From Acinetobacter dispersus (GTDB lineage Bacteria; Pseudomonadota; Gammaproteobacteria; Pseudomonadales; Moraxellaceae): a stretch of 64,000 bases of DNA. Within the stretch, counting starts at the first letter, position 1. Each line of letters starts with the position of its first letter. The stretch lies in assembly GCF_009884975.1 (NCBI RefSeq), contig NZ_CP041970.1:186001-250000 (forward strand). Direction: 5' to 3'. The notes beneath the pieces were generated by a model. The model was given only the letters and a program-made list of their open reading frames with translations, was not told where the DNA came from and made no database searches. A program made the position numbers and the translations under genes. Shown in pieces: positions 47,768 through 59,655 of this stretch.

Positions 47768-48355
47768 CTAGCGCTTGAAATGATAGAACTTTTTAGGGCT
47801 AAGCAATCCATCTAAAGGTTGATCCCATTTATGCCTGAATAAAGATTGATCGATATATTGAAAGTTATGCGCAAGGCCAAGACGATATGGGCGATGAATT
47901 GCTGTCGCGAGTGTCCGATCATAATAGCCACCCCCCATACCAATCCGTGTTCCCTCATGGTCACAAGCCAATAAAGGCATGATAAGTAAATCCAAATGTG
48001 AAACATGTTGGCCACGACTTGCCATCGGTTCTTTCATGCCAAGTGGATGATGAGAGAAACGTTTATTTAAATATTGTCGTGCGCTTACTCTGACCCAAAC
48101 CAAATTTTGATTCATATTACAAATCATAGGTAAATAAACCTGCTTGTTTTGCCTAAAACAAAGCTTTAGCAGTTGGTTGGTATGTACTTCACCAAAGGCA
48201 TGTAGATAAAGTCCAATTTTTGATGCGGATTTAAATCGAGAGAATTGTCTGAGATGAACCAGAACCTGTTGTTCAGCTTTATTTTGCTCATAAATAGAGA
48301 GTTGTCTTCTTTTTGAACGAAGTTGTTTTCTTAATGAGTTTAAGGTAGGGCTCAT
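47768..48355 (-). CDS. fau: 5-formyltetrahydrofolate cyclo-ligase
   Basis: This 195-residue enzyme converts 5-formyl-THF to 5,10-methenyl-THF with ATP. The N-terminal LRKQLRSKRRQLS, IGLYLHAFGEVHT and the phosphate-binding RIGMGGGYYDRTLA motif fit the YgfA family. In many gammaproteobacteria this gene lies next to 6S RNA and zapA; here those are 12 kb away. Confidence 0.9.
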   Translation of the reverse strand: MSPTLNSLRKQLRSKRRQLSIYEQNKAEQQVLVHLRQFSRFKSASKIGLYLHAFGEVHTNQLLKLCFRQNKQVYLPMICNMNQNLVWVRVSARQYLNKRFSHHPLGMKEPMASRGQHVSHLDLLIMPLLACDHEGTRIGMGGGYYDRTLATAIHRPYRLGLAHNFQYIDQSLFRHKWDQPLDGLLSPKKFYHFKR

Positions 48356-48837
48356 AAGGTTTCAAAAGCAATCCTGATAGAAGCAATCATACTTGATTTA
48401 CTCTATAAATTCTAAAATCAAAGATCCTGTTATTTATAAGTAAAATTTCAAACTGATGGTGTTATTTGTATTTTTTCTAATAAGTTAAAGTTTAATAATT
48501 TATTCCAATCATTAATGTGAATTTTAGGTATTGAATAATATTTTATTATTCACTATGGAGTGATTGCTCTATTTTTCATGTTCTTTATAAAATAAAACAA
48601 AAGCAGAACAAAATAAAACATTTTTGTATTTTTGTGATTTAAATCATATATTTGTTTTATTGTTTTGTATGCAAATATGAGAAATATGTCTCATTTTTTC
48701 AATGTTCATGTTTGCTTAATCTTTACCAATTTACTCGATTTTATTAGCATTCGCGACTCTTTTTTGGCACCGAAACTAAAAATGCTTATTGGCATTTTTA
48801 GACCATCAATAACTGTTGTAATGATCTGAGAATTTTT
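48356..48837. other. 482-bp promoter region of the trimeric autotransporter
   Basis: This is a very AT-rich, gene-free stretch between divergent fau and the adhesin gene. Several T- and A-tracts suggest curvature. The only sharp structure is the hairpin at 48776-48801. Binding sites for regulators cannot be assigned. Confidence 0.5.
48776..48801 (+). repeat. Hairpin in the adhesin 5' leader
   Basis: CTAAAAATGC-TTATTG-GCATTTTTAG is a perfect 10-bp stem with a 6-base loop, 36 bp before the ATG. No T-tract follows on the plus strand, so it is more likely an mRNA stability or control element than a terminator. Confidence 0.5.
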
Positions 48838-51800
48838 ATGAATAAAGTCTATAAAGTGGTTTGGAATGCATCGATTGGCGCATGGGTTGCAACATCTGAA
48901 CTTGCAAAAAGTAAAACAAAAACTAAATCTAACGTTCTCAATTTGTCGGCTGCTATTTTAGTTGGGGCGATTAGTTTTTCTCCTGCTGCATTTGCTGCAC
49001 AGAATATCGGTGGGGGTGGTGGATCAGGCACCTCAATTTCTGGGACAGCAACGAGAGATCAATGTTCTGAGGGTGTGGCAAATACCTCTGGTACTCGAGA
49101 TATTGCAATTGGTTGTGCCGCAAAAACCCAAGGTACAGGTAGCTCGAATATTGCGAATCGTCAAAATCCTTATAACAACTCTACAGGTGCCTTTGCAGGT
49201 AACATGAAACAGGGTGGTGCGATCAGTCTTGGAGTTGGCGCAACCACTGAGCAAAACTTTGGAACTGCGATTGGCTCTTATGCGACGACGACTGATATTG
49301 CGGGTATTGCAATAGGTACTGCAGCATTGTCAAAAGGAAACACAGCGCTTGCAATTGGTCGTCAATCAGCAGCTACAGCAGATTACGCACAAGCACTTGG
49401 TAACGTTGCAGCGGCAACTGGTAAGGGTTCTTTAGCAATTGGTCACTCTGCAACAGCAGAAGGTTATCGTGCAATTGCAATTGGTTCACCTGATATTGAA
49501 AATGCGGGTTCAGTTGCAGGTCAAGCAGGTGCTGAATATCAATCAAAAATGGCAACTAAAGCGACAGGTAAAGATTCGATCGCATTTGGTGGTGGTGCCG
49601 TAGCGACTCAGGAAAACTCTTTAGCAATTGGTGCATTCTCTGAGTCGACTGGTGCAAAATCTGTAGCAATTGGTACTGGTGCAAAAGCTAAAAAAGATAA
49701 TGCGGTTGTTATTGGTGATCAAGCAGAAACAACTTTTGATGGTGGTGTTGCTGTTGGTAAAGGTGCACGTTCAGAAGCTGAAAACAGTATTGCTCTAGGT
49801 AAAGATTCAAAAGCAACACAAGCAACGGGTGAAAGTTTCTTAACCAAAAAAGCTGCACCGACGGGTGTTTTATCTGTAGGTGATGTTGGTGCTGAACGCC
49901 GTATTCAAAACGTTGCTGATGGTGCTGTAGATTCTGATGCTGCAACTGTTGGCCAATTAAAATCCGCACGTACCCATTATGTCAGTGTAAATGATAATGG
50001 CGTACAAGGTGGTAATTACGAAAATGATGGTGCTAAAGGACTTAACTCTATAGCAGTAGGGGTGAATGCAAGCACCAATGCACGTGAGGCGATGGCTCTG
50101 GGTAGCAGTGCTAAAGCCACAGGATCAGGCTCTATTGCAATGGGTTCGGGTTCAAATACTGTAGGTCGTGGTGATATTGCCATTGGACGGGGTTCTGCGA
50201 CGAAAGGTGTGGATGGTGTAGATAGTAATCAATCGATTGCAATTGGTGATCAAACCAAAGCGATTGGTGACCAGTCAGTTGCGATTGGTGCAGATGTCAT
50301 TGCACGCGGTAACTCATCTGTTGCGATTGGTGGTGATGATGTTGATAAAATTGCACAAGATGCTGAACTGAGCAAAACCTACACTGATATCACTGGTGGT
50401 GTGCTAAAAGCAGGGCGTTATCCAACAACTGAAGCGAATCATGGTTCAACAGCAGTTGGTACTCAGGCAGTAGGTACTGGTGCATTTTCTTCTGCATTTG
50501 GTATGACTTCTAAGGCAACTGGTGATGCTTCATCTGCATTTGGTGTGATGTCAAATGCTGCAGGTAAAGGTGCTTCTGCATTTGGTGCTGTTGCACAAGC
50601 AACAGGAGATGGTGCATCAGCAATGGGTATTAACTCACTTGCATCTGGCACAAACTCAACTGCAATTGGTTCGGGTAATAAGCCTGGTGAAGGCGCAACG
50701 GCAACAGGTAATGGTGCTGCTGCAATTGGTAGTAATGCCAAAGCGACTGGTGATAATGCTGCTGCAGTGGGTAAAGGTGCTGAAGCGACCAATGAAAATG
50801 CTGCTGCGATTGGTGGCGGTGCTAAAGCGACAGGTAAAAATTCTGCTGCAATTGGCGGTGGTGCATTGGCTGATCAGGAAAATGCTGTAGCAGTTGGTCA
50901 AGGCGCACAATCAATGGTTGTTGGTGGTGTCGCATTAGGTGCGCGCAGCCGAGTTGATGCTGAAAATAGTGTGGCTTTAGGTCAAGATGCTGTTGCAACT
51001 GAAGCAACAGGAAGTTCATTCCTTACAAATCGCAACGCTTCAATGTCAAATGGTGTTGTTTCTGTTGGTTCTGCAGGAAAGGAACGCCGTATTACCAATG
51101 TTGAAGATGGTTCAGCTGATTCTGATGCGGTTACAGTGCGTCAGCTTAAAAATGTTGATTCTCGTGTTAATGAGAATGCTCAAAATATCAGTAATAATGC
51201 TCAAAATATTACGAATTTGAATCAAAAATTGGATGATACCAAAACTGATTTAGGCAACCAGATCACGGATACCAACAACAAGTTAGACGATGCTAAGAAA
51301 GACTTAGGTAACCAAATTACGGATACCAAGACTGAGCTTAATAACACGATCAACAACACCAAAACCGAACTGAATACCAAGATTGATAACACCAAGACTG
51401 AGTTGGAAAACAAAGGCCTGAACTTTGCAGGTAATGCAGGTGCTGATGTTCATCGTAAGTTGGGTGATAAGTTAAATATCGTCGGTGGAGCGGATGCGAA
51501 TACAGCAGAAGACAAAACCAGCGGTGAAAACGTGATTACGCGTACCACAGCAGATGGCATCAAGATTGAATTGTTGAAAGATGCGAAGTTCGACAGCATT
51601 ACCACTGGCGACACTGTAGTGAACAACAATGGCTTAACCATCAAAGATGGTCCAAGCATCACTAAAGATGGTATCAATGCTGGTAATAAAGTCATCAGTA
51701 ATGTTGCTGATGGCAAAGATGGTAAAGATGCAGTCAATGTTGATCAGTTAACCAACGTTAAAGATGGTTTAGATGGCAAGATCACAGATACCAACAACAA

Positions 51801-54800
51801 GTTAGATGACGCGAAGAAAGACTTGGGTAACCAAATCACGGATACCAAAGATCAGTTAACGACTCAGATCACAGATACCAAAACTGAGTTAAACAACACG
51901 ATCAATAACACCAAAACCGAACTGAATACCAAGATTGATAACACCAAGACTGAGTTGGAAAACAAAGGCCTGAACTTTGCAGGTAATGCAGGTAAAGATG
52001 TACATCGTAAGTTGGGTGATAAGTTAAATATCATCGGTGGAGCTGATGCAGCAACAGCAGAAGACAAGACCAGCGGTGAAAACGTTATTACGCGTACCAC
52101 AGAAGATGGCATCAAGATTGAATTGTTGAAAGATGCGAAGTTCGACAGCATCACCACTGGCGACACTGTAGTAAACAACAATGGCCTAACCATCAAAGAT
52201 GGTCCAAGCATCACTAAAGACGGCATCAATGCAGGTAACAAAGTCATCAGCAATGTTGCAGATGGTAAAGATGGTAAAGATGCAGTCAATGTTGACCAGT
52301 TAACTAACGTTAAAGATGGTTTAGATGGCAAGATTACGGATACCAACAACAAGTTAGACGACGCGAAGAAAGACTTGGGTAACCAGATCACCAATACCAA
52401 AGATCAGTTAACCAATCAGATTACAGATACCAAGACTGAACTCAACAACACGATTGACAAAACCAAGACTGACTTGGAAAACAAAGGTCTGAACTTTGCA
52501 GGTAATGCAGGTAAAGATGTACATCGTAAGTTGGGTGATAAGTTAAACATCGTGGGTGGAGCGGATGCAGCAACTGCAGAAGACAAAACCAGCGGTGAAA
52601 ACGTGATTACACGTACTACAGAAGATGGTATCAAGATTGAATTGTTGAAAGATGCGAAGTTTGACAGCATTAGCACTGGCGACAGCGTATTGAACAACAA
52701 TGGCTTAACCATTAAAGATGGTCCAAGCATCACTAAAGATGGCATCAATGCAGGTAATAAAGTCATTACCAATGTTGCAGATGGCTCAATTGCGAATGGT
52801 TCTAAAGATGCAGTGAATGGTGGTCAGATTCAGAATATCTCTGAGAGCATCAAAAACAGCATTGGTGGCAATACGACTGTTAATCCAGACGGTAGCATTA
52901 CGACCAATAACATTGGTGGAACAGGTAAGAACAACATCAATGATGCAATCAGCAATGTGAAAGACGCTGCAACTAAAGCGAAGACCACAGTTACTGAAGG
53001 CGATAACATTGTAGTTAAAGAAACGACCAACAAAGATGGTAGTACTAACTACGAAGTTTCGACTAAGAAAGATCTTGCTTTAGACAGCATTACCACTGGT
53101 GACACTGTAGTGAACAACAATGGCTTAACCATTAAAGATGGTCCAAGCATCACTAAAGATGGCATCAATGCAGGTAACAAGGTCATTACCAATGTTGCAG
53201 ATGGTTCAATTGCGAATGGTTCTAAAGATGCAGTAAATGGTGGTCAGATTCAGAATATTTCTGAGAGCATCAAAAACAGCATTGGCGGTAACACGACTGT
53301 TAATCCAGACGGTAGCATTACAACCAACAATATTGGTGGCACTGGTAAAGACAACATCAATGATGCAATCAAGTCAGTCGATGACAAAGTCACTACGGGT
53401 GTGAATGATCTGACCAATAAAGGTCTGAACTTTGCAGGTAATGCAGGTAAAGATGTACACCGTAAGTTGGGTGATAAGTTAAACATTATTGGTGGAGCTG
53501 ATGCTGCAACAGCAGAAGACAAAACCAGCGGTGAAAATGTGATTACACGTACCACAGAAGATGGCATCAAGATTGAATTGTTGAAAGATGCGAAGTTCGA
53601 CAGCATTACCACTGGCGACACTGTAGTGAACAACAATGGCTTAACCATCAAAGATGGTCCAAGCATCACTAAAGACGGCATCAATGCAGGTAACAAAGTC
53701 ATCAGCAATGTTGCAGATGGTAAAGATGGTAAAGATGCAGTCAATGTTGACCAGTTAACTAACGTTAAAGATGGTTTAGATGGCAAGATTACGGATACCA
53801 ACAACAAGTTAGACGACGCGAAGAAAGATTTGGGTAACCAGATCACCAATACTAAAGATCAGTTAACCAATCAGATTACTGATACCAAGACTGAACTCAA
53901 CAACACGATTGATAAAACCAAGACTGACTTGGAAAACAAAGGTCTGAATTTTGCTGGTAATGCAGGTGCAGATGTCCATCGTAAGTTGGGTGATAAGTTA
54001 AACATCGTGGGTGGAGCTGATGCTGCAACAGCAGAAGACAAAACCAGCGGTGAGAACGTGATTACACGTACCACAGAAGATGGCATCAAGATTGAATTGT
54101 TGAAAGATGCGAAGTTTGACAGTATTACCACTGGCGACACTGTAGTGAACAACAATGGCTTAACCATTAAAGATGGTCCAAGCATCACTAAAGATGGCAT
54201 CAATGCTGGTAACAAGGTTATTACTAACGTTGCTGATGGTTCAATTGCGAATGACTCAAAAGATGCAGTAAATGGTGGTCAGATTCAGAATATTTCTGAA
54301 AGCATCAAAAACAGCATCGGTGGTAATACGACTGTTAATAAAGATGGCAGCATTACGACCAATAACATTGGTGGAACAGGTAAAGACAACATCAATGATG
54401 CGATCAAGTCAGTCGATGATAAAGTCACTACAGGTGTGAATGATCTGACCAATAAAGGTCTGAACTTTGCAGGTAATGCAGGTAAAGATGTACATCGTAA
54501 ATTGGGTGATAAGCTAAATATCGTCGGTGGAGCTGATGCTGAAACAGCAGAAGACAAAACTAGCGGTGAGAACGTAATTACACGTACCACAGAAGATGGC
54601 ATCAAGATTGAATTGTTGAAAGATGCGAAGTTCGACAGCATTACCACTGGCGATAGTGTATTAAACAACAATGGCTTAACCATTAAAGATGGTCCAAGCA
54701 TCACTAAAGATGGCATCAATGCAGGTAACAAGGTTATTACTAACGTTGCTGATGGTTCAATTGCGAAAGACTCAAAAGATGCAGTCAATGGTGGTCAGAT

Positions 54801-56637
54801 TCAGAATATCTCTGAAAGCATCAAAAACAGCATCGGCGGTAACACGACTGTTAATCCTGACGGCAGCATTACGACCAATAACATTGGTGGTACAGGTAAA
54901 AACAACATCAATGATGCAATCAGCAATGTGAAAGACGCTGCAACTAAAGCGAAGACCACAGTTACTGAAGGCGATAACATTGTAGTTAAAGAAACGACCA
55001 ACAAAGATGGTAGTACCAACTACGAAGTTTCGACTAAAAAAGATCTTACTTTAGACAGCGTAACCACAGGTGATACTGTATTAAACAACAATGGCTTAAC
55101 CATTAAAGATGGTCCAAGCATCACTAAAGATGGCATCAATGCAGGTAACAAGGTCATTACCAATGTTGCAGATGGTTCAATTGCTAATGGTTCTAAAGAT
55201 GCAGTGAATGGTGGTCAGATTCAGAATATCTCTGACAGCATCAAGAACAGCATTGGTGGCAACACGACTGTTAATCCAGACGGTAGCATTACGACCAATA
55301 ACATTGGTGGCACTGGTAAAGACAACATCAATGATGCGATCAAGTCAGTCGATGACAAAGTCACTACGGGTGTGAATGATCTGACCAATAAAGGTCTGAA
55401 CTTTGCAGGTAATGCAGGTAAAGATGTACATCGTAAGTTGGGTGATAAGTTAAATATCGTCGGTGGAGCTGATGCAGAAACTGCAGAAGAGAAGACCAGC
55501 GGTGAGAACGTTATTACACGTACCACAGAAGATGGCATCAAGATTGAATTGTTGAAAGATGCGAAGTTCGACAGCATTACTACTGGCGATACTGTATTGA
55601 ACAACAACGGCTTGGTAATTAAAAATGGTCCAAGCATCACAATGAATGGTATTGATGCTGGCGGCAAAAACATCCGCAATGTTGCTGATGGTGTAAATGG
55701 TAAAGATGCAGTCAATGTTGACCAGTTAAATAAATTGAAAGACCAGATCGGTAAAGACATCGGTAACCTTTCAGATAACGCGGTTCAATATGACAAAGAC
55801 AAAGATGGCAATGTTGATAAGAACTCAGTGACTTTAGGTGGTGGCGATAAGGGCACTAATATAAAGAATGTTGCTGATGGTAAGGTTGAGCAGGGTTCTA
55901 AAGATGCTGTGAATGGCGGTCAATTGTGGGATGTTAAGCAAAACGTTGACAAGAACACCAATGATATCCAGAACATTCAGAACAACATCCAAAACATCAA
56001 TGATGGTAAGACTGGATTAGTTCAGCAGCAGAAACCAAACGGTGAAATCACTGTCGGTAAAGACACAGGCGGTACAAGTATCAACATGGCTGGTAAAGAG
56101 GGCGATCGTGTTGTGCAAGGTGTTAAGGATGGAGAGATTAAAGCGGGTTCTAACCAAGCGGTAAATGGTGGTCAAATCCATAATATCTCTGACAGCATCA
56201 AGAACAGCATTGGTGGTAACACTACGGTTAACCCAGACGGTACGATTAAAACCAACAATATTGGTGGTACAGGTAAAGATAATATCCATGATGCGATTGG
56301 TACCTTGAACCAGTCAAATCAGGAATTAGGTAACCGTATTACGAACTTGGGTGATCAATTGCAACAAGCATTCTACGATACTAACCAGCGTATTGATAAC
56401 GTTGAGAAGAAAGCTAATGCTGGTATCGCAGCTGCAATGGCATTAGAAGCCGCTCCATTTGTTGCAGGTAAATATACCTATGCAGCGGGTGCTGCTTACC
56501 ATGGTGGCGAAAATGCAGTTGGCGTAACTTTACGTAAAACTTCTGATAACGGTCGTTGGTCAATCACTGGTGGTGTAGCTGCTGCATCGCAAGGTGATCC
56601 AAGTGTGCGTATTGGTATCAGTGGTGTCATCAACTAA
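48838..56637 (+). CDS. ata: Trimeric autotransporter adhesin, Ata-like (type Vc secretion)
   Basis: This 2599-residue adhesin begins with an ESPR signal ([20 protein letters not shown]) cleaved near AFA-AQN. Two YadA-type heads of AIGxxAxA repeats (residues about 60-350 and 390-745) each end in a neck ([32 protein letters not shown]). The stalk has seven [10 protein letters not shown] modules starting near bases 51412, 51964, 52483, 53419, 53938, 54454 and 55390, with coiled-coil linkers. The C-terminal YadA anchor (about 2500-2599) holds [18 protein letters not shown]. An RGD lies at residues 444-446. The symbol is by analogy with A. baumannii Ata, because of the ESPR, layout and following tpgA; identity was not tested. 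Confidence 0.88.
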   Translation: MNKVYKVVWNASIGAWVATSELAKSKTKTKSNVLNLSAAILVGAISFSPAAFAAQNIGGGGGSGTSISGTATRDQCSEGVANTSGTRDIAIGCAAKTQGTGSSNIANRQNPYNNSTGAFAGNMKQGGAISLGVGATTEQNFGTAIGSYATTTDIAGIAIGTAALSKGNTALAIGRQSAATADYAQALGNVAAATGKGSLAIGHSATAEGYRAIAIGSPDIENAGSVAGQAGAEYQSKMATKATGKDSIAFGGGAVATQENSLAIGAFSESTGAKSVAIGTGAKAKKDNAVVIGDQAETTFDGGVAVGKGARSEAENSIALGKDSKATQATGESFLTKKAAPTGVLSVGDVGAERRIQNVADGAVDSDAATVGQLKSARTHYVSVNDNGVQGGNYENDGAKGLNSIAVGVNASTNAREAMALGSSAKATGSGSIAMGSGSNTVGRGDIAIGRGSATKGVDGVDSNQSIAIGDQTKAIGDQSVAIGADVIARGNSSVAIGGDDVDKIAQDAELSKTYTDITGGVLKAGRYPTTEANHGSTAVGTQAVGTGAFSSAFGMTSKATGDASSAFGVMSNAAGKGASAFGAVAQATGDGASAMGINSLASGTNSTAIGSGNKPGEGATATGNGAAAIGSNAKATGDNAAAVGKGAEATNENAAAIGGGAKATGKNSAAIGGGALADQENAVAVGQGAQSMVVGGVALGARSRVDAENSVALGQDAVATEATGSSFLTNRNASMSNGVVSVGSAGKERRITNVEDGSADSDAVTVRQLKNVDSRVNENAQNISNNAQNITNLNQKLDDTKTDLGNQITDTNNKLDDAKKDLGNQITDTKTELNNTINNTKTELNTKIDNTKTELENKGLNFAGNAGADVHRKLGDKLNIVGGADANTAEDKTSGENVITRTTADGIKIELLKDAKFDSITTGDTVVNNNGLTIKDGPSITKDGINAGNKVISNVADGKDGKDAVNVDQLTNVKDGLDGKITDTNNKLDDAKKDLGNQITDTKDQLTTQITDTKTELNNTINNTKTELNTKIDNTKTELENKGLNFAGNAGKDVHRKLGDKLNIIGGADAATAEDKTSGENVITRTTEDGIKIELLKDAKFDSITTGDTVVNNNGLTIKDGPSITKDGINAGNKVISNVADGKDGKDAVNVDQLTNVKDGLDGKITDTNNKLDDAKKDLGNQITNTKDQLTNQITDTKTELNNTIDKTKTDLENKGLNFAGNAGKDVHRKLGDKLNIVGGADAATAEDKTSGENVITRTTEDGIKIELLKDAKFDSISTGDSVLNNNGLTIKDGPSITKDGINAGNKVITNVADGSIANGSKDAVNGGQIQNISESIKNSIGGNTTVNPDGSITTNNIGGTGKNNINDAISNVKDAATKAKTTVTEGDNIVVKETTNKDGSTNYEVSTKKDLALDSITTGDTVVNNNGLTIKDGPSITKDGINAGNKVITNVADGSIANGSKDAVNGGQIQNISESIKNSIGGNTTVNPDGSITTNNIGGTGKDNINDAIKSVDDKVTTGVNDLTNKGLNFAGNAGKDVHRKLGDKLNIIGGADAATAEDKTSGENVITRTTEDGIKIELLKDAKFDSITTGDTVVNNNGLTIKDGPSITKDGINAGNKVISNVADGKDGKDAVNVDQLTNVKDGLDGKITDTNNKLDDAKKDLGNQITNTKDQLTNQITDTKTELNNTIDKTKTDLENKGLNFAGNAGADVHRKLGDKLNIVGGADAATAEDKTSGENVITRTTEDGIKIELLKDAKFDSITTGDTVVNNNGLTIKDGPSITKDGINAGNKVITNVADGSIANDSKDAVNGGQIQNISESIKNSIGGNTTVNKDGSITTNNIGGTGKDNINDAIKSVDDKVTTGVNDLTNKGLNFAGNAGKDVHRKLGDKLNIVGGADAETAEDKTSGENVITRTTEDGIKIELLKDAKFDSITTGDSVLNNNGLTIKDGPSITKDGINAGNKVITNVADGSIAKDSKDAVNGGQIQNISESIKNSIGGNTTVNPDGSITTNNIGGTGKNNINDAISNVKDAATKAKTTVTEGDNIVVKETTNKDGSTNYEVSTKKDLTLDSVTTGDTVLNNNGLTIKDGPSITKDGINAGNKVITNVADGSIANGSKDAVNGGQIQNISDSIKNSIGGNTTVNPDGSITTNNIGGTGKDNINDAIKSVDDKVTTGVNDLTNKGLNFAGNAGKDVHRKLGDKLNIVGGADAETAEEKTSGENVITRTTEDGIKIELLKDAKFDSITTGDTVLNNNGLVIKNGPSITMNGIDAGGKNIRNVADGVNGKDAVNVDQLNKLKDQIGKDIGNLSDNAVQYDKDKDGNVDKNSVTLGGGDKGTNIKNVADGKVEQGSKDAVNGGQLWDVKQNVDKNTNDIQNIQNNIQNINDGKTGLVQQQKPNGEITVGKDTGGTSINMAGKEGDRVVQGVKDGEIKAGSNQAVNGGQIHNISDSIKNSIGGNTTVNPDGTIKTNNIGGTGKDNIHDAIGTLNQSNQELGNRITNLGDQLQQAFYDTNQRIDNVEKKANAGIAAAMALEAAPFVAGKYTYAAGAAYHGGENAVGVTLRKTSDNGRWSITGGVAAASQGDPSVRIGISGVIN
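51412..55760 (+). repeat. Stalk-coding tandem and higher-order repeats in the adhesin gene
   Basis: Seven near-identical modules are spaced 552, 519, 936, 519, 516 and 936 bp apart. They fall into kinds: with a DAVNVDQL/coiled-coil end (first, second, fourth), with a short GGQIQN end (fifth) and long (third, sixth), plus a terminal one. Blocks of over 100 bp look almost identical at the nucleotide level. Confidence 0.85.
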
Positions 56638-56648
56638 GAAACTGGCGG

Positions 56649-56666
56649 GGAGAGCGAGTGCTCTCC
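56649..56666 (+). repeat. Intercistronic hairpin between adhesin and tpgA
   Basis: GGAGAGC-GAGT-GCTCTCC is a perfect 7-bp stem in the 57-bp gap, with no T-tract. It may stabilise or pause the message rather than end it. Confidence 0.6.
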
Positions 56667-56694
56667 TTACTCAAAATATAAAGAGAGTTATGAA

Positions 56695-57486
56695 ATGAAA
56701 AAAACGATTCAATGCTTAGCAGTAGCAGCTCTTGCTGGTTTCTCAGTAGCGACTTATGCAAATGAAGATACAACTCCAGCTCAACAAGAAGAAATCAAAT
56801 TTCCTGCTGTTGACAAGAGTTATCTAAAACAAGTGCAACGTTATGAATATAATAATGTGGCACGTTTGGATACTGGTCTAACTAAAGACCAAATTCGCTA
56901 TATTTTGGGCAATCCTCAATTTAGCGAAGGCGTATTCTTTGTAAAGACTTGGAACTATGTTTTAGACATTCGTCAGCCGAATAGTCAAGACTATCTACGT
57001 TGCCAACTCCGCGTCGATTTTGACAAAAAATATTTGTCAGAAAGATTGTCATGGAAAGGTGAGGCATGTGAAGGCTTAATGACTTGGGGTGCAAATAACC
57101 AAGTTCCAAATGATGCCAATATTAATGGTGATCGTTCAGGCAGCGTATTTTTTGCCTTCGATCGTTTCAATGCGGGTGCAATTGAACAGGGTTCAAGTTC
57201 AGTGACTTCGATTGCGCAACGTATTAAGCAAACAAATTCAACAGGCCCAATTGTGGTTGCAGGCTTTACAGACACATTAGGCAAGTTTGCTTATAACCAA
57301 CAGTTATCTTCACAGCGTGCCAATACTGTGGCGAAACTATTGGTGAATGAAGGGATTGATGCAAACCGCATTCAGATTCAAGCTAACAGCCAAACTGATT
57401 TATATCAGCAATGTGCAGGTAATAAAGCAAATGCACAGTTAGTTGGTTGTTTGGCTCCAAATCGACGCGTAAATGTAAGCTGGTAA
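56695..57486 (+). CDS. tpgA: OmpA-family partner protein of the trimeric autotransporter (TpgA-like)
   Basis: This 263-residue exported protein has a signal peptide ending near TYA-NED. An SmpA/BamE-like region follows ([20 protein letters not shown], about residues 62-81). The C-terminal OmpA domain binds peptidoglycan, with the key aspartate in [17 protein letters not shown] and arginine in [10 protein letters not shown]. In Acinetobacter, TpgA is cotranscribed with ata and helps anchor the autotransporter. The 57-bp gap, AGAGAG ribosome binding site and shared terminator support the operon here. The symbol is by context and architecture. Confidence 0.83.
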   Translation: MKKTIQCLAVAALAGFSVATYANEDTTPAQQEEIKFPAVDKSYLKQVQRYEYNNVARLDTGLTKDQIRYILGNPQFSEGVFFVKTWNYVLDIRQPNSQDYLRCQLRVDFDKKYLSERLSWKGEACEGLMTWGANNQVPNDANINGDRSGSVFFAFDRFNAGAIEQGSSSVTSIAQRIKQTNSTGPIVVAGFTDTLGKFAYNQQLSSQRANTVAKLLVNEGIDANRIQIQANSQTDLYQQCAGNKANAQLVGCLAPNRRVNVSW

Positions 57487-57504
57487 ATTTATTTAATAAG
57501 AAAT

Positions 57505-57533
57505 ATGGCTGCTTAAGGGCGGCCATTTTTTTG
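57505..57533 (+). terminator. Intrinsic terminator after tpgA
   Basis: ATGGCTGC and GCGGCCAT arms (one G-U pair) are followed by TTTTTTTG. Confidence 0.85.
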
Positions 57534-57728
57534 CTCAATTAATACCTGATGGTAAAAATTGTTCCTTAATTTAAGTGATGTTTGGTACCTTGTTGTAAAT
57601 CGTATTAATATCTGTCTATTTTTTAATCTGATTGATTGTTTTCAATTGATTGATTTTATGTGGCTTTTAATTTTTCTAATTTTATTTTGCATAAAAAATA
57701 ATTTTTGTGAACTGTCTGACAATTTATT

Positions 57729-57904
57729 TTAACTCTGTTTAAAAAGTGATCTAATATGCGCCGCATGAAATAGCATTTTCAGATGTCAGTTTCATGTATT
57801 TGAATAATTAAATTGAATATTTGGGGGGGTAACGAGAGGGTCTCACTTCTTGGCTTGATAAAAATATTCAAAATTTGCAAAGCAATTTTATAGAGGGAAA
57901 AACA
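57729..57904 (+). promoter_or_regulatory. Promoter and structured leader of the 66-residue ORF
   Basis: TTAACT, 17 bp, TAATAT (ending near 57757) is followed by a GC-rich GCGCCGC. About 140 nt of leader follow. Pairs seen are CATGAAA/TTTCATG (57764-57796), GAATATTT/AAATATTC (about 57814-57872) enclosing a run of seven G and the small dyad GAGA-GGG-TCTC, then a GAGGG ribosome binding site. Confidence 0.4.
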
Positions 57905-58105
57905 ATGCTGGATTCTAAAGAACTTATTGTACTTGATCAGATACTTGTCCTCACCAAAGAAGGCAAAAATGATTTAGTTTATGAAAATGACACATTATTA
58001 AAAGTAAAGATGATCTCGAATCAACATATTGTGGTCGAAGATGATCATCAGACCAATTTTCTATTAAAGCGACAAGATGAAAATGTCGTTTGGTCGTTTA
58101 TTTAA
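57905..58105 (+). CDS. Small acidic protein of unknown function (66 residues)
   Basis: ATG 57905 has GAGGG at 7-base spacing and is preferred to a TTG 30 bp upstream. The product (MLDSKELIVLDQILVLTKEG...VVWSFI) is acidic with amphipathic strands and no signal peptide or membrane helix. I do not recognise it. It is followed by 220 bp of gene-free AT-rich sequence. Confidence 0.55.
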   Translation: MLDSKELIVLDQILVLTKEGKNDLVYENDTLLKVKMISNQHIVVEDDHQTNFLLKRQDENVVWSFI

Positions 58106-58336
58106 GCTTGGAAGAATAGCATCTGAATCGAAAAAAATGGTTAGAAAATTTTGTTATTCAATGGCTTATTTTTTTATTGTAATTCTATGATTTGGATGTT
58201 TATTCTCATATAGTGAATATTTTTTGTATTTTGACTCAATTGACACCATCCCAAGAAAAGCGGTCAATTCTATTTCTATGCTTTATCCTTAATTTGAATA
58301 AAAACTATTGGGAAATAGCTAAGGATGGAACAAGCG

Positions 58337-59575
58337 ATGCAAAATAATAAATTCACGAGATTTTTGAGACCTTTCGCTGTGTCATGTATCTTGGCATCAT
58401 CATTTGGGGTGATGAATCCAAGTTATGCTGCACCCGAAGGGAAACTGGACTTAACTCTTTCTCCGCATTCACAAAACAAAGTTAAGCAATTATTAAACGA
58501 TCCCAAAACTTGGCAGCAGATTCCTAAACAAGTCACTTTATGCGTGTTTTCTCCGAATGGAGAGCATAGTGAAGCGTTTGAGCAAGCGACCAGTTACATC
58601 ACAGAAATTCCAAGTATCGTCCGTGTTGCAAAACAATTTGGCGTGAATATGAATGTGACACGTCCTTCACATTTACAATTCAAATTAGATTTTGATTATC
58701 CAAAGTTGAAAAAGCAAGCATCAACCTTAGTTAATCTCAAGGTTTATACCAATGAAGCTGTATTGACTGAAGATTTCCGCAGCAAACGCTGTGATGGGGC
58801 AGGGATCAGTAATTTACGTGCAAAGCAGTTCAATAAGTTCGTAGGGAGTATTGATGCGATTGGTGCGTTGCAGACTTATAAGCAACTGAGTTCTGTGATT
58901 CAGGTTTTGGCTAATCCAAAATTTGATGAAAAAATGATAAATAAAGATTATGAAGTAGTTGGTGTTGTACCGCTTGGTGCTGCCTATATCATGGTCACAG
59001 ATCGTAATATTAATACCTTGGCAAAAGCCGCAGGTAAGAAAGTTGCCGTGTTCCAATTTGATGAGACCCAAAAGAAATTGGTACAGAACGTTGGTGCTCA
59101 ACCTGTCTCTGTTGATTTGGTAACTGTGGGTGGGAAATTTAATAATAAAGAAGTCGATATCATGGCGGGCCCAGCCATTTTATTTGAGCCACTTGAATTG
59201 CAAAAAGGCATGACGGATAAATCGGGCAAGGCCGTCGGTGGGATTATTAAATTTCCTGTGATTCAAGTGACAGGAACTTTGATTATGCAACGCAATAAAT
59301 TTCCAGCAGGCATGGGCTCGATTGCACGTGAAGTTATTTCTAAACAGTTAAGTCCTGCCTTTGAATTTGTCGATAAAATTGAAGCGAAAATTCCTGATAA
59401 ATTTTGGTTAAAATTAAATGAAAGTGATAAACCAGGCTATGTTCGATTGATGCGTGAAGCACGGGTTCAAATGACCCAAGAAGGTTTCTACGACAAAGAT
59501 ATGATGAAGTTGTTGAAACAGGTCCGTTGTTCACAAGATCCAAGCAATTATGATTGTGCTTTGAAAGATGAGTGA
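58337..59575 (+). CDS. Putative periplasmic solute-binding protein (DUF6091-like)
   Basis: This exported protein of about 412 residues has a signal peptide ending near SYA-APE. It has an alpha/beta pattern of periplasmic binding-protein type (KVAVFQFDETQKK, VDIMAGPAILFEPLELQ), with cysteines in LCVFSPNGEH, KRCDGAG and CSQDPSNYDC likely forming disulfides. Similar Acinetobacter proteins are named putative solute-binding protein or DUF6091. No transporter genes are adjacent and the ligand is unknown. ATG 58337 fits GGAAC/AAGGA spacing better than ATG 58325. Confidence 0.65.
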   Translation: MQNNKFTRFLRPFAVSCILASSFGVMNPSYAAPEGKLDLTLSPHSQNKVKQLLNDPKTWQQIPKQVTLCVFSPNGEHSEAFEQATSYITEIPSIVRVAKQFGVNMNVTRPSHLQFKLDFDYPKLKKQASTLVNLKVYTNEAVLTEDFRSKRCDGAGISNLRAKQFNKFVGSIDAIGALQTYKQLSSVIQVLANPKFDEKMINKDYEVVGVVPLGAAYIMVTDRNINTLAKAAGKKVAVFQFDETQKKLVQNVGAQPVSVDLVTVGGKFNNKEVDIMAGPAILFEPLELQKGMTDKSGKAVGGIIKFPVIQVTGTLIMQRNKFPAGMGSIAREVISKQLSPAFEFVDKIEAKIPDKFWLKLNESDKPGYVRLMREARVQMTQEGFYDKDMMKLLKQVRCSQDPSNYDCALKDE

Positions 59576-59655
59576 TAAGTCATATCCAAAGAATTGATCA
59601 TTGAGTCTGCAGAAATGATTTACTTTATTTAGATTGATATCTATTAGAGTAAATC

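Noticed and set aside
51450..55760. Long antisense ORFs (up to 199 codons) on the minus strand of the adhesin gene
   Set aside because: They repeat in step with the stalk modules, arise from repeated codon patterns of the real gene and have no ribosome binding sites or recognisable products.
51412..55760. Regularly spaced repeats as a CRISPR-like array
   Set aside because: The repeats are hundreds of bases long, in frame and part of one coding sequence; there are no short repeats with unique spacers.
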